From Streptomyces griseochromogenes (GTDB lineage: Bacteria > Actinomycetota > Actinomycetes > Streptomycetales > Streptomycetaceae): a stretch of DNA of 64,000 bases. Under the pieces are notes generated by a model, which saw nothing but the letters and a program-made list of their open reading frames with translations, made no database searches and had not been told where the DNA came from. The translations under genes and the position numbers were made by a program. The DNA lies in contig NZ_CP016279.1 in NCBI RefSeq assembly GCF_001542625.1, positions 7,502,001 to 7,566,000 of the forward strand. The letters are read 5' to 3'. Shown here in pieces: positions 52,260-62,128 of this stretch (the stretch's first letter is position 1; the number at the start of each line of letters is the position of its first letter).

Positions 52260-52549
52260 GCCGCGATGTTCCTACACACGCCGAGCCGAAGCTGGGCCCT
52301 TGCCGCAGCGCCTCCCGTGATCTTTGTACGACCCTCGGCGTCCGGGACGGCGACGTCGACGGCAGTATGGTGATCTACGTGCAGACCTGCAGCTCACTGT
52401 TACTGGCTGAGCTGGGATCTGCGTCCTCACCGCGGAGGCCCGCGCGGACGCCCAACCACCCTGTGGTGTGGGCCGGTTCCCCGACACATCGTCGAGGGAC
52501 GGGGCCTCCCGAGTTGTGTGGCTGCCGTCCCGGAATCGGACAGCAGACC
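52260..52549. other. Gap between carboxypeptidase and tail tube genes
   Basis: About 290 bases with no supported gene. It should contain the promoter of the carboxypeptidase gene and the 5' region of the tail tube gene; no clear promoter or ribosome site can be assigned. Confidence 0.4.
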
Positions 52550-53044
52550 TTGCAGGTAAAGAAGTTTTCCCGGCGCGGTGTGACCCGCGTCCTGTGGCTC
52601 AAGATCGTCGCGGACGCGGGCCACGTCCCCACCCGTGCCGAGCTGACCGCCGGCACAGATCTGACTGACGCGATCGCGGCGATCGACGGCTGGACGCTGC
52701 AGAACCAGGCCATCGAAACCCCGGACCTGGGGTCGACGTTCGAGTCGAAGATCCCCGGCACAGACCAGGCCGACGATTCGTCGCTCGGCTTCTACGAGGA
52801 TCGGGTGTCGGATGAGATCGAGCAGTTGCTGACGAAGGACGCCACTGGTTGGGTCGTCTTCCTGCGCAAGGGAGATGTCCCCGGCAGCCGCAGCATGGAT
52901 GTCTTCCCCGTGCGGATCGGCTCGCGCTCGCCGAACTTCTCGACGGACAACGAGGCCGCGAAGTTCACCGTGAACTTCTCGATCACCGAAAAGCCGACGC
53001 AGGACGCCGTAATCCCGCCGGCTGCGACGAAGTCCGACAAGTAG
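52550..53044 (+). CDS. Phage tail tube protein
   Basis: A 164-aa protein. TTG 52550 is chosen because it gives the family length and the N-terminal QVKKFSRRGVTRVLW; the open frame extends much further upstream with no phage-like sequence. ELTAGTDLTDAIAAIDGWTL, STFESKIPGTDQADDSSLGF and DEAAKFTVNFSITEKP-like NEAAKFTVNFSITEK match actinophage tail tube proteins. The weak start may reflect damage to the 5' end by the carboxypeptidase insertion. It forms the tail lumen. Confidence 0.75.
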   Translation: MQVKKFSRRGVTRVLWLKIVADAGHVPTRAELTAGTDLTDAIAAIDGWTLQNQAIETPDLGSTFESKIPGTDQADDSSLGFYEDRVSDEIEQLLTKDATGWVVFLRKGDVPGSRSMDVFPVRIGSRSPNFSTDNEAAKFTVNFSITEKPTQDAVIPPAATKSDK

Positions 53045-53200
53045 CCCTGGTTCGGCCTCTTTGACTGCCCGGCCAGGTGTCTACGCGCAACGGGCGTTCC
53101 CTCCCTTTCCTCTGTTCCGGCACTCGTGCCGTTGCCCTGGCCGGGCCCCTCCTCGTTCCCCCCTTTCCCTGTTCTTCTGTTCGTGCTGTTGGAGTTGTGA

Positions 53201-53788
53201 GTGCCCACCGATACCCGCCCCGTTTCCGAACCTCCGGCCAAGGCTGTTGCGCGTGACGCCCACTGGGCAGCCAAGCTGGCTCGGCTGCGTGCCCGCCAGC
53301 TGCCCGAGTACACGCTGGTGATCTGCGACGACCAGGAGGCGAAGCGGCGCCTGGACAAGGCCGTGCTGGAGTTCGCGCGCTGCCAGATGGCCGATGCGGA
53401 GAACGGCCGCGAGCACAGTGAGGAGACGCAGCGCGCCGAGGAGGACGTCGAAGATGCTCAGGCTGACTTCGACGCCGTTTCGCTGGAGCTCACGTTCAAG
53501 GCGCTGCCCCGCCCGATCCTGGACGGGCTGATCAAGCGGTTCCCCCCGACCGAGGCCCAGGCCGAGGACGGCGACGCGTGGAACCCCGAGACGTTCCCTG
53601 CCGCGCTGATCGCCGCCGCGCACATCGAGCGCGACGACGAGGGCAACATCGTGGAAGGCATGAGCGAGCAGGACGCGCAGGACTTGCTCGACTCGTGGCC
53701 CGTGGCCGAGTCCAATGCGCTGTTCGCTGCGGCGTGGCAGGCCCAGCAGATCGTGCGTACCTCCACGGTGGAGCTGGGAAAAGACTGA
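53201..53788 (+). CDS. Tail assembly chaperone, short form
   Basis: A 195-aa protein equivalent to lambda gpG. GTG 53201 has GGAG upstream. The protein is acidic and helical (QEAKRRLDKAVLEFARCQMA, then FKALPRPILDGLIKRFPPTE). Near its 3' end lies GGGAAAA, at which ribosomes can slip to join the downstream frame. The chaperone binds the tape measure protein during tail assembly. Confidence 0.8.
   Translation: MPTDTRPVSEPPAKAVARDAHWAAKLARLRARQLPEYTLVICDDQEAKRRLDKAVLEFARCQMADAENGREHSEETQRAEEDVEDAQADFDAVSLELTFKALPRPILDGLIKRFPPTEAQAEDGDAWNPETFPAALIAAAHIERDDEGNIVEGMSEQDAQDLLDSWPVAESNALFAAAWQAQQIVRTSTVELGKD
53776..53782 (+). other. Programmed -1 frameshift site GGGAAAA
   Basis: The heptamer G-GGA-AAA is in the zero frame six codon positions before the stop region (codons ctg-gga-aaa-gac-tga). 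It fits X-XXY-YYZ exactly. After a -1 slip, reading continues AGA-CTG-ATC into an open frame to 54114. Confidence 0.8.
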
Positions 53789-54114
53789 TCAGGGACGGGC
53801 AGCTTCGCGCCGAGCTTGAGCTGTGCGACCGCTGGGGCATCCCGCACTCGCAGTTCATCGGCGCGGGTGACGGCCGCTGGAGCGAACTAGACCGAATGAA
53901 GGCTCTCGCCTTCGCAGCCCACCAGCGAACGGTCTGTGATCAGTGCGGCACCCGGGCCGCGGAGTGGGACGAAGCCGCCGGCGGGGACCGGTTCGCGTAC
54001 GTCACCACGACGGTGCGCTGCCCGGGCTGTGAGTTGATCGCGCACGAGCAGGACCAGGTGCCCGACGGGATGGACGGCTACGGGGTACGGATCGGTCTCG
54101 TGCCACGCACGTAG
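53782..54114 (+). CDS. Frameshift-encoded extension of the tail assembly chaperone
   Basis: Reached only by a -1 shift at 53776-53782, it adds 110 residues to the first 194 of the short form (about 304 aa in total), equivalent to lambda gpGT. It begins RLIRDGQLRAELELCDRWGI and contains a zinc ribbon (CDQCGTRAAEWDEAAGG...CPGC). No start codon is needed. The long form links the chaperone complex to the tail tube protein in lambda. Confidence 0.75.
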   Translation, partial: RLIRDGQLRAELELCDRWGIPHSQFIGAGDGRWSELDRMKALAFAAHQRTVCDQCGTRAAEWDEAAGGDRFAYVTTTVRCPGCELIAHEQDQVPDGMDGYGVRIGLVPRT

Positions 54115-54180
54115 CAGCGGGCCTGGGGCGGGTTGAGGGAGGGGATACGGGAGGGGCGTGGGGAGTAAGGGCACCGGCAG

Positions 54181-57100
54181 GTGTCGTCCTACACGCTCAG
54201 CGTCCAGGCGCGAGCGGACTTCGCCCACCTCCTGTCGGAGATACGGCAGGCCTCCCGCGCGATGCGCGGGCTCGGCCGCGACACCGCCGCCCTTAACCGG
54301 CAGCTCAACCAGGTCGGCTCCGGAGCCCGTGGCTCCTCGTCCGGGCTTCGCGGTCTTGGCCGTGATGCTGACCGTGCCCGCGCGGGCTTGCGCCGTGTCG
54401 GTGCCGACGGGCACGCCTCGATGCGGCAGCTCCGCCACGGGCTGCTCGGCGCCCGCCAGGAAGCGCACCATCTGCGCAGCCTCCTGGTCGGCGGAGGCAT
54501 CGTCGCCTCGCTTGCGGAGATCGCGAAGGAGGGCAACGAGTACCAGCGCGCCATCAACAAGTGGGGCGCGGTCACCGGCGCATCCGGCGTCGAGATGGTG
54601 CAGGCCGCGGCGAAGGCCCGCGAGCTCGGCTCCGACCTCAAGATCCCGGGCACCTCGGCGGCGAAGGCCGCGGACGCGATGCTGGAGCTGGCTAAGGCGG
54701 GCCAGACCTCCACCTCGAGCATCGCGAACGCCCGCGCGGCGATGCAGTTGGCGGCGGCCGACAACCTTACGGCTGCCGACGCCGCCCGGTATCTGGGCGA
54801 CGTGATGGACCAGTTCGGTCTGTCATCGAACAACGCCGGCCGGGCCGCCGATGTGCTCGCCGCGTCGGCGAACGCCGCCTCCGGTGGCCTGCAGGACATC
54901 TACTACGCGATGTCCTACACCGGGCCCGTCGCCACCCAGTTGGGTATCTCGATCGAGGACACCTCGGCGGCGGTGGCGATGCTGGCCCGCTCCGGCATCC
55001 TCGGCTCCAAAGCAGGAACGTCCCTGCGCGGGATGCTGACGAACCTGTCGCGTCCCACCGCGCGGATGAAGCAGGGCCTGGCCGAACTCGGTGTCGAAGC
55101 GTGGGACGCACAGGGCAACTTCAAGGGCCTGCGCACGGTGATCGAGGGCTTCGAGAAGGCCCAGCACCGCATGTCCCAGAAGGACTTCCTCGGCTCCCTC
55201 GCTGACGTCGTCGGCAAGCCTGCCCTTGCCGGCGCGTCTGCGTTGGCGCATCAGGGTGTCGAGGCGTTCGACCAGATGCACACGGCGATCGCGCGCACCG
55301 GCGCGGCCCAGGAGATCGCCGCCTCCCAGACCAAGGGCCTGGCAGGTGCGGTCACGCAGCTCAAGACGCAGGCGTCAAACACCGGGCAGGCTCTCTACAC
55401 CGCGGCGGCGCCCGGGTTGGAGAAGGTCACCCGGCTGCTGACCGCCGGGATGGCGGCGGCCACCCCGGGAATGGCCGCAGCCCTGGACTATGTACAGGAC
55501 CTGTACACCCTGGCGGGGCCGTCGGCGTCGAAGGCCGTCTCAGCCGGTCTGGACGAGGTGGGCGATGCGCTCGACGGGCTGGGCGGGCCACTGCAGGACA
55601 TCGCTTTCGACACCGCCGCCGCAGGGATCAACGTCCTCGTCAACGGCGGCCGCGCCCTCATCGAGATCCTGCGCAACGTAGGCTCCGCCGCGTCGCCAGT
55701 CGCCGACGCCATCGCGGATATGGCGGACGAGGCCGATGCCGGTGGTACGGCGCTCGACATCGTCGTCACCGCCCTCAACCTGGCCTCCTCGGCGGCTGGG
55801 GCCGTCTCCACCACGCTGATCCCGGTCGGGCATGTGGTCGCCGGGCTGGTGCGCGGGTTCGCGGCGCTGCCGGGGCCGGTGCAGACGGCGATCGTGGCGA
55901 TGCTGCTCGCGCGCCGCGCCACCCCCATCCTCATGAACCTGGGCCGAACGGTGTCGGGCCCGGTCACAGGCGCTTACCGCTCGCTCGGCGATCAGATGCG
56001 CGTGCAGGAACGGCTCGCTGCCGCGAACGGCCAGTCGATCGGCCGTATCGGCCAGGCCCTCGCCGTGCTGGAGACCCGCGTGCCGGTGGTGGGGCGGATG
56101 GCTGCCGCATTCAGGTCCGCCAACGGCCCGGTGTCCGGGCTGACCCGTGCGATCGGTACGGGTCTGGGTGGAGCGGCGCGTGGGCTGATGGGGGCGCTCG
56201 GCGGCCCGTGGGGTGTCGCGATCGCCGCCGCGGGTGTGGGGCTGTCGATGCTCGCCGACCATCAGCAGAAGGCGGCGCAGGCTGCGTCCGAGCACCAGTC
56301 GCGGATCAGCAACCTCACGCAGGCGCTTCGCGACTCCAACGGGGCGGTCAACGACAGTGTCCGGGCTGCGGCCGCGCAGTCGATCATGGACACGAAGGTA
56401 TTCGACGGGAAGAACCGGCTCGTCGACGTCATGTCGAAGGCCGGCGTCTCCGTCCGGCAACTCACCGACGCCTACCTCGGGCAGGACGGCGGGCTGAACG
56501 CCCTGCAGAAGCGGCTGAACGACACGGCCGAGGCCAACGTCGAGTGGATCGCTACCCAGGGTGGGGCGGCGAAGACGTACAACGATCAGGGCCTGGCCGC
56601 CGCCCGGGCGGCGGATGCGCTCGGCGCGGTCAAGGGCGAGATGTCGCAGGCCGTCAAGGACGCCAAGGACCTCGCCGACGCCACCGGCTCTGGCGGACGT
56701 ACGGCTGCGGATGCGGTCGGCCCGTTCGGGAAGTTCTCCGACGCGATGCGCCGTCTGTCCGACACCACGGCGGACGCCGACTCCCGTGCGCGGGCCCTGC
56801 ACGACGCGCTGAACATCCTCGCGGGCGGCTCGGTGAACCTGTCCGCGGCCGAAGCCCGCCTGAACCGGTCGGTGTCGGATGCGGCCGAGTCGTTGAAGGG
56901 CGGCGTCGACCACGCGCAGGGGTACGGCAAAGCACTGCTGAACGTGGACGGCTCGCTGTCCACGGCCACCCGCAACGGACAGAAGCTCTACGACCTGCTT
57001 CAGGGCCTGTCGACGAACTCTGCGGACGCCGCGCTCGCCGCCTACCAGTACGCGGAGGCGAACGGGAAGAGCGTGCCGGAGGCGTTGAAGGCCGCCCAGG

Positions 57101-59184
57101 CGCAGATGGCCACCGCCCGCGAGTCCGCGATCGCCACCGCCCAGGGCTACGGCCTCACCGCCGAGCAGGCCGCTAAGCTCGCCGACGCCGCCGGGCTGGT
57201 GCCCGAGCAGGTGTCGATCCTGCTGCAGACGGCCGGCATGGACGAGGCGATGGCCGAACTCATCGCCGTCCAACAGGCGCTGAAGGCCACCCCGGACAAC
57301 AAGACCGTCACCATCGCCACCCTCTCCAACGAGGCGCGCAAGGACCTGGAGAAGCTCGGCTTCAAGATCAAGGATCTGAAGGACCGGCGGGTGCAGGTCA
57401 CCTCGCCGACCGACATGGCACGCACGGATCTGGATGCGCTGATCGCGAAGATCGCCCAGACCCCGGGTAGCAAGCATGTCCAGGTCACCTCTGCCACGCA
57501 GGCGACCATCAGCAGCCTGGAAGCGGTCAAGCAGAAGATCGCCGGGGTCCCGGCAGGTAAGACGATCACGGTGTCGGCGCCGACGGCTGGGGCGCGCGCC
57601 CAACTCGAGGCCCTGGGCTTCAAGATCACCGAGGTCCCTGGCAGCAAGAACGTTCACATCTCCGCGCCGACCGGCACGCAGCGAGCAGGCGTCGATGCCC
57701 TGGCCCAAGCCATCAACAACCTGCGTAGCAAATCGGTGACCATCACCACCCACCACGTGAGCGTGCTGTCGTCGCTCGTCCGGCCGCCCTCCGACATAGC
57801 CGACGCGCTGCGCAAGCAGGCAGACGCCCAGCAAAGGCAAGCCAACCGGCACGCCGACGGCGGTGTTGTCGACTACTTCGGCGACGGCGGCGTGCGCCGT
57901 GAACAGCACGTCGCGCAGATCGCACCCGCTGGGGGCTGGAGAGTCTGGGCTGAGCCGGAGACGGGCGGGGAGAGCTACATTCCGCTCGCGCCGAGCAAGC
58001 GGATGCGCTCGCGGCGGATCGCGGAAGAGACCGTACGGCGCCTGGGCGGCGGGCCCATCACCTGGTACGCGGACGGTGGCCTGTCGAGTTGGTCGTACGA
58101 GCCGCTCGGCAGCAGCACCTTCACGGTGTCGGATGTCGTCTCGAAGTCGCAGCGCAAGGGCAAGGGCGGCAAGGAGCACTTTGACCTGCGTCTGTTCGAG
58201 AAGAACCTCCGCAGGTCCGTGAAGGCTGCCCAGGGCTGGCGTGGTGATCTGGCCATCGTGGCGCAGCGCGCCGGAACCGACGTGGCCAAGGCGCTGCAGG
58301 AGATGGGCGAGTACGGTGTCGCCCTGACGCGGAAGATGGCGCACGGCTCCAGCAAGTACGTGAAGGCCATGGCCGCGCAGCTCGCCAAGCTCGCCGGCAC
58401 CGCCCGCGCCTCCCTCGGTGACTACACGGCCCAGTTGCAGAACGCGGTGAAGGACAACACCGCCTTCCAGAACAACCTGGTCAAGCTCGCTTCCAGCGGC
58501 TTCGGCGATCTCGCCACACGCCTGGCCGAGCAGAACGACGCGGACGCCGAGGCGCTCGCGGTCCAGGCGGTGAAGGACAAGAAGAAGGCGAAGAAGGCCA
58601 ACACGGCGGCGAAGAACGCGTCCAAGGCCTTGGACGGGGAGCAGCTCACCGACCTGGTGCAGATCATCGGGGCGCTCGCGAAGACCCGGGGCATCCACGA
58701 CGTGGCCGACGCGACCGGTCTCGACGAGGACCGGATCATCGCGATAGCCAACCGGGCCAAGCAGCAGATCAAAAAGACCGGGCGCGCCGACCGGTTCCTG
58801 ACCGACCTGGTGAAGGCGAACGCCGGGAAGGCGTACGCGAACGGCGGGATCTGGGAGCCCGGCGTCTATTCCTCCGAGGGCGGGCTGATCAAGTTCGCGG
58901 AGAAGGAGACACGGGGCGAGTCGTACATCCCGCACGCCACGGCGAAGCGCGGCCGCGCCACCGCCGTCCTCGCGCAGACGGCCGACCGCTTCGGCTACGC
59001 GCTCACGCCCAGGGGGCTCGTCGACGCGCACGCGGGCCGCGCGCAGGTGGTCGTGGTGCATCAGGCACCGGCGATCGGCCAGCAGACCATCCATGTCACC
59101 CGGGCCGGGGCGGGCGCGGACGACATCGCCTCCGCCGTCTCGTACCAGATGCGCCGCGCCCGCCGTGGGGGTGTCCTGCGGTGA
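54181..59184 (+). CDS. Tail tape measure protein
   Basis: A 1,667-aa protein starting at GTG 54181. The TP901-type core lies near residues 110-420 (SLADVVGKPALAGASALAHQ). Hydrophobic segments at about 540-585 (PGPVQTAIVAMLLARRATPI) and 650-690 fit DNA-ejection pore helices. A block of about four 35-residue repeats at 1035-1190 uses the pattern K.V.V..PT...R..L.AL..KI...PGSK. Length sets tail length: 1.5 angstrom per residue gives about 250 nm. It overlaps the distal tail gene by 4 bases. Confidence 0.88.
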   Translation: MSSYTLSVQARADFAHLLSEIRQASRAMRGLGRDTAALNRQLNQVGSGARGSSSGLRGLGRDADRARAGLRRVGADGHASMRQLRHGLLGARQEAHHLRSLLVGGGIVASLAEIAKEGNEYQRAINKWGAVTGASGVEMVQAAAKARELGSDLKIPGTSAAKAADAMLELAKAGQTSTSSIANARAAMQLAAADNLTAADAARYLGDVMDQFGLSSNNAGRAADVLAASANAASGGLQDIYYAMSYTGPVATQLGISIEDTSAAVAMLARSGILGSKAGTSLRGMLTNLSRPTARMKQGLAELGVEAWDAQGNFKGLRTVIEGFEKAQHRMSQKDFLGSLADVVGKPALAGASALAHQGVEAFDQMHTAIARTGAAQEIAASQTKGLAGAVTQLKTQASNTGQALYTAAAPGLEKVTRLLTAGMAAATPGMAAALDYVQDLYTLAGPSASKAVSAGLDEVGDALDGLGGPLQDIAFDTAAAGINVLVNGGRALIEILRNVGSAASPVADAIADMADEADAGGTALDIVVTALNLASSAAGAVSTTLIPVGHVVAGLVRGFAALPGPVQTAIVAMLLARRATPILMNLGRTVSGPVTGAYRSLGDQMRVQERLAAANGQSIGRIGQALAVLETRVPVVGRMAAAFRSANGPVSGLTRAIGTGLGGAARGLMGALGGPWGVAIAAAGVGLSMLADHQQKAAQAASEHQSRISNLTQALRDSNGAVNDSVRAAAAQSIMDTKVFDGKNRLVDVMSKAGVSVRQLTDAYLGQDGGLNALQKRLNDTAEANVEWIATQGGAAKTYNDQGLAAARAADALGAVKGEMSQAVKDAKDLADATGSGGRTAADAVGPFGKFSDAMRRLSDTTADADSRARALHDALNILAGGSVNLSAAEARLNRSVSDAAESLKGGVDHAQGYGKALLNVDGSLSTATRNGQKLYDLLQGLSTNSADAALAAYQYAEANGKSVPEALKAAQAQMATARESAIATAQGYGLTAEQAAKLADAAGLVPEQVSILLQTAGMDEAMAELIAVQQALKATPDNKTVTIATLSNEARKDLEKLGFKIKDLKDRRVQVTSPTDMARTDLDALIAKIAQTPGSKHVQVTSATQATISSLEAVKQKIAGVPAGKTITVSAPTAGARAQLEALGFKITEVPGSKNVHISAPTGTQRAGVDALAQAINNLRSKSVTITTHHVSVLSSLVRPPSDIADALRKQADAQQRQANRHADGGVVDYFGDGGVRREQHVAQIAPAGGWRVWAEPETGGESYIPLAPSKRMRSRRIAEETVRRLGGGPITWYADGGLSSWSYEPLGSSTFTVSDVVSKSQRKGKGGKEHFDLRLFEKNLRRSVKAAQGWRGDLAIVAQRAGTDVAKALQEMGEYGVALTRKMAHGSSKYVKAMAAQLAKLAGTARASLGDYTAQLQNAVKDNTAFQNNLVKLASSGFGDLATRLAEQNDADAEALAVQAVKDKKKAKKANTAAKNASKALDGEQLTDLVQIIGALAKTRGIHDVADATGLDEDRIIAIANRAKQQIKKTGRADRFLTDLVKANAGKAYANGGIWEPGVYSSEGGLIKFAEKETRGESYIPHATAKRGRATAVLAQTADRFGYALTPRGLVDAHAGRAQVVVVHQAPAIGQQTIHVTRAGAGADDIASAVSYQMRRARRGGVLR

Positions 59185-60068
59185 GCAGTGAACTCAAGGA
59201 CTTCCAGTTGGAGTTCGGCGGTGTGCAGTTCGGCCACGGCACGCAGGTTCCGATCGCTGAGATCGAGGGTCTGGCACGCCCTGGGGTGCGTGGGGAGATG
59301 GTCGAGCAGCCCGGCGCGGACGGAGCCTGGCCCGCACCCGACTGGTATGCCGGCCGTACCCTGCGCATCGACTGCGCCATCAAAACGCCGGGGGATCCTG
59401 CCGCCGCCCGCCAGCTCCTGGCCGCCCTGCAGGAGGCGGCCGACGATCGGCAGGTGCGCACCGTGGGCGGCGCGGTGATGCCACTGCGCATCAAATGGCC
59501 CGGCTCCCCAGTCCGCGTCTTGTTCGGCCGCCTCGTGAAGCTGGAGGCGTCCTGGGAAAAGGCCGCTTTCGGCTGGATCCCGCTCGACGTGGAGTTCGTA
59601 GCCCCGGATCCGCGCTACTACGCCGATGTCCAGCAGCACGAGGAGCTGCGGCTGGGCTGGCTGTCCGGCGGCGGTTTCACCGCGCCCGTCCAGGCGCCGA
59701 TCCGGGTCACCAGCGGCACCCCGACGGGGCAGAACCGGCCTGGCTGGGTCACCAACAGCGGCACCGCCGACGCGCACCCCGTGCTCACGGTGTACGGGCC
59801 GTGCGCCAACCCTGTGATCACGCACGTCGACACCGGTCGCCAGATCGAACTGTCCGTGACCCTGGCCGTCGGACAGTGGGCTCGCGTCGACACGCGGCCC
59901 GGCCGCCTGACCGCCCTGCGGGACACCGGCGGTCCCGTGGCCACCACGTCCCGCCTGGACACCTTCGTTCTTCCGCCCGGCCGTAGCGAGATCCGCTGGA
60001 CCGCGACTGATCCGACCGCCACCGCCCGCCTCACGGTGGCGTGGCGCGACGCCTACATAGCCCTCTAA
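59181..60068 (+). CDS. Distal tail protein (Dit-like)
   Basis: A 295-aa protein. DFQLEFGGVQFGHGTQVPIA, LRIDCAIKTPGDPAAARQLL, and WIPLDVEFVAPDPRYYADVQ are typical of siphophage distal tail proteins, with a C-terminal carbohydrate-binding-like beta domain (HPVLTVYGPCANPVITHVDT). It forms the hub between tube and tip. It starts by overlap with the tape measure stop. Confidence 0.75.
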   Translation: MSSELKDFQLEFGGVQFGHGTQVPIAEIEGLARPGVRGEMVEQPGADGAWPAPDWYAGRTLRIDCAIKTPGDPAAARQLLAALQEAADDRQVRTVGGAVMPLRIKWPGSPVRVLFGRLVKLEASWEKAAFGWIPLDVEFVAPDPRYYADVQQHEELRLGWLSGGGFTAPVQAPIRVTSGTPTGQNRPGWVTNSGTADAHPVLTVYGPCANPVITHVDTGRQIELSVTLAVGQWARVDTRPGRLTALRDTGGPVATTSRLDTFVLPPGRSEIRWTATDPTATARLTVAWRDAYIAL

Positions 60069-60084
60069 GGAGACCCGACCCGTT

Positions 60085-61017
60085 ATGACCCTCGCGCAAG
60101 CACCGCTGCTCGTGGATGGCGCCAGCCACTCGGCGCAGACCTTCCGCATGATGATCAAGGACCTCTCCCGGGGTGCTGAGGGAGTCACCGAGGCCGCGGA
60201 CCTGAGGGTCACGCCGCTGCCTGTTCCCGGAGGCGGCGTGCAGGTCGCCGACGGGTCTGCGGTGATCCGCGGGAAGGCGAACGCCTGGCAGGGCTCCTAC
60301 ACCGCCTACAACATCGGCTCCGCCACCGTGCCGATCGCACCTACCGGTGCGACACCGCGGTCGGATCTGGTCGTGCTGCGTGTCGCCGACCCGGAGTTCG
60401 AGGGCGGCCTGGATCCGGCGAAGGACGCGATCAACTACTTCGACGTCATTCCCAACGTCTCCCCCACGACGACCGGCGTCCCCAAGGGCGTGACGGGCAT
60501 AGCGATCGCTCGCGTGGATCTTCCGGCGAATACCGGCACCGTCACCTCCGGGATGATCCGTGACCTGCGTCGAGTCGCCAACCCTCGAAGGGAGCGCACC
60601 TTGTACACGGCGTATCCGTCGAAGCTGTCGAAGGCGTTCAAGGATGACGACCAGTGGCATGACTGGCCGCCCGAGGCTCGCTGGACGATCCCGGTGCCGG
60701 ATTGGGCTACGAAGCTGATCGTCACCGTCACCATCGCCGGCCTGCGTATGGACTACGACAGCCTCTTGGGCAAGCTTCGGCTCATTTTCGGCACCGTTCA
60801 GGGCCAGCACACGATGGTCGACGACAACCAAGGCAAGGTCGTCCGCCGCTCTACAGCCGTCGTTGCCGACACCATCACCCTCCCTGCCGACTACCGGGGT
60901 ACCAGCCAGGTCCTGTACCTGCAGGCGAACATGTCGAAGAACTGGAAGGGCGACCTCGGCGCCGACACGGGTACGTCGATCATCGCCGATGTGGAGTTCA
61001 CGGAGGGACCGGTGTGA
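60085..61017 (+). CDS. Minor tail / baseplate-type protein
   Basis: A 310-aa protein. ATG 60085 has AAGGAG upstream. SHSAQTFRMMIKDLSRGAEG, SYTAYNIGSATVPIAPTGAT and a C-terminal jelly-roll-like beta region suggest an upper baseplate or tip component. It overlaps the next gene by 4 bases. Confidence 0.65.
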   Translation: MTLAQAPLLVDGASHSAQTFRMMIKDLSRGAEGVTEAADLRVTPLPVPGGGVQVADGSAVIRGKANAWQGSYTAYNIGSATVPIAPTGATPRSDLVVLRVADPEFEGGLDPAKDAINYFDVIPNVSPTTTGVPKGVTGIAIARVDLPANTGTVTSGMIRDLRRVANPRRERTLYTAYPSKLSKAFKDDDQWHDWPPEARWTIPVPDWATKLIVTVTIAGLRMDYDSLLGKLRLIFGTVQGQHTMVDDNQGKVVRRSTAVVADTITLPADYRGTSQVLYLQANMSKNWKGDLGADTGTSIIADVEFTEGPV

Positions 61018-62105
61018 CGTACCGGTACCTCACCCAGAACGCGCTGACCGGCGAGTGGCTCTCCCCGCACCTTCCATTGAAGGGGGTCGAGTTCGGGCCG
61101 GAACTCAATGGGCCTGGTGAGCTTCGCGGTTCGCTCTCGCCACGCCTGGCATGGTCGCACCCCGAACTCGCTGATCCCGGGACCACTCTGATCTACGCGG
61201 AGCGGGACGGGATGCTGCGGTGGGGCGGCATCATCTGGCAGATCGAACCCGACGGCAACACCATGACCGTGGAAGCCGCGGGCTGGTCCTCGTACTTCCA
61301 CCGTCGGCACGACCTCGACGGCGAACTCGGCGGCCGCGCACCCTATGTGCGCGCCGACCCGTGCCGGATCTTCCGCGACGTCGTCGCATACGCTCAGTCG
61401 ATCCCGGACGGTGACCTCGGCATCACCGTCGACGACACCACCTCCAAGGCGACCGTCGGCACGCCGGCCGAGCCGTGGCACTCCCGCTGGTGGGAGACCC
61501 CCGTGCTCGGCGAGATCCTCGATGACCTGGTGAAGCCCGCCGACTCCCCCGACTACACCTGCACCACCTGGTGGGACATCGGCCGGCGGCCCGTGCGGCG
61601 TATCCGGTTGGGCTACCCGCGGCTGGGCAGCCGCCGCTCGGACATCTCCTTCTCCACCGGCGTCAACATCATCCGCTCCACCCCGGTGACGTACAGCGCG
61701 GACGAATACGCCCAGGTCGTCATCGCCACTGGTACCGGTGAGGGCCGAGCACAGCGGCGTGCGATCGACGCCGTACGCAACAGGCGGCTGCGCCTGGAGC
61801 ATGTCCTCGACCTGCCCGAGGTGCGGGGCAAGGACGTCCTGGCGCAGCGCGCGAAGAAGGAGCGTGCCTGGCGGCAGAGCCTCGGCCACGTCGAGGAGAT
61901 CACCGTCCGCGATCACCCCTCCGCGCCGATCGGCTCCTGGCAGATCGGCGACGACGTCCGCGTCGCCATCCGCGATCAGTGGACGAACTGGACCGGGTGG
62001 TGCCGCATCAGCGGCTACACCGTCCGCCCCGACACCGACGAGGGCGAGACCGCCACCCTCCGTCTCGACTCGGCCGCCGCCCACCAGTACGCCACCGCCA
62101 CCTGA
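61014..62105 (+). CDS. Tail tip protein (Tal/gp27-like)
   Basis: A 363-aa protein starting at GTG 61014. GEWLSPHLPLKGVEFGPELN, MLRWGGIIWQIEPDGNTMTV and EAAGWSSYFHRR match the ReqiPepy6/gp27-like hub proteins of actinophage tail tips. It forms the central part of the tip ring. No peptidase domain is fused. Confidence 0.7.
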   Translation: MTYRYLTQNALTGEWLSPHLPLKGVEFGPELNGPGELRGSLSPRLAWSHPELADPGTTLIYAERDGMLRWGGIIWQIEPDGNTMTVEAAGWSSYFHRRHDLDGELGGRAPYVRADPCRIFRDVVAYAQSIPDGDLGITVDDTTSKATVGTPAEPWHSRWWETPVLGEILDDLVKPADSPDYTCTTWWDIGRRPVRRIRLGYPRLGSRRSDISFSTGVNIIRSTPVTYSADEYAQVVIATGTGEGRAQRRAIDAVRNRRLRLEHVLDLPEVRGKDVLAQRAKKERAWRQSLGHVEEITVRDHPSAPIGSWQIGDDVRVAIRDQWTNWTGWCRISGYTVRPDTDEGETATLRLDSAAAHQYATAT

Positions 62106-62128
62106 CCCCGCAAGGAACACTCTCACTC

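Noticed and set aside
55540..59094. Very long open frame antisense to the tape measure gene
   Set aside because: It mirrors codon phase of a GC-rich gene; residues are Arg/Gly/Val/Leu-rich low complexity with no motifs, while the plus strand encodes a clear tape measure protein.
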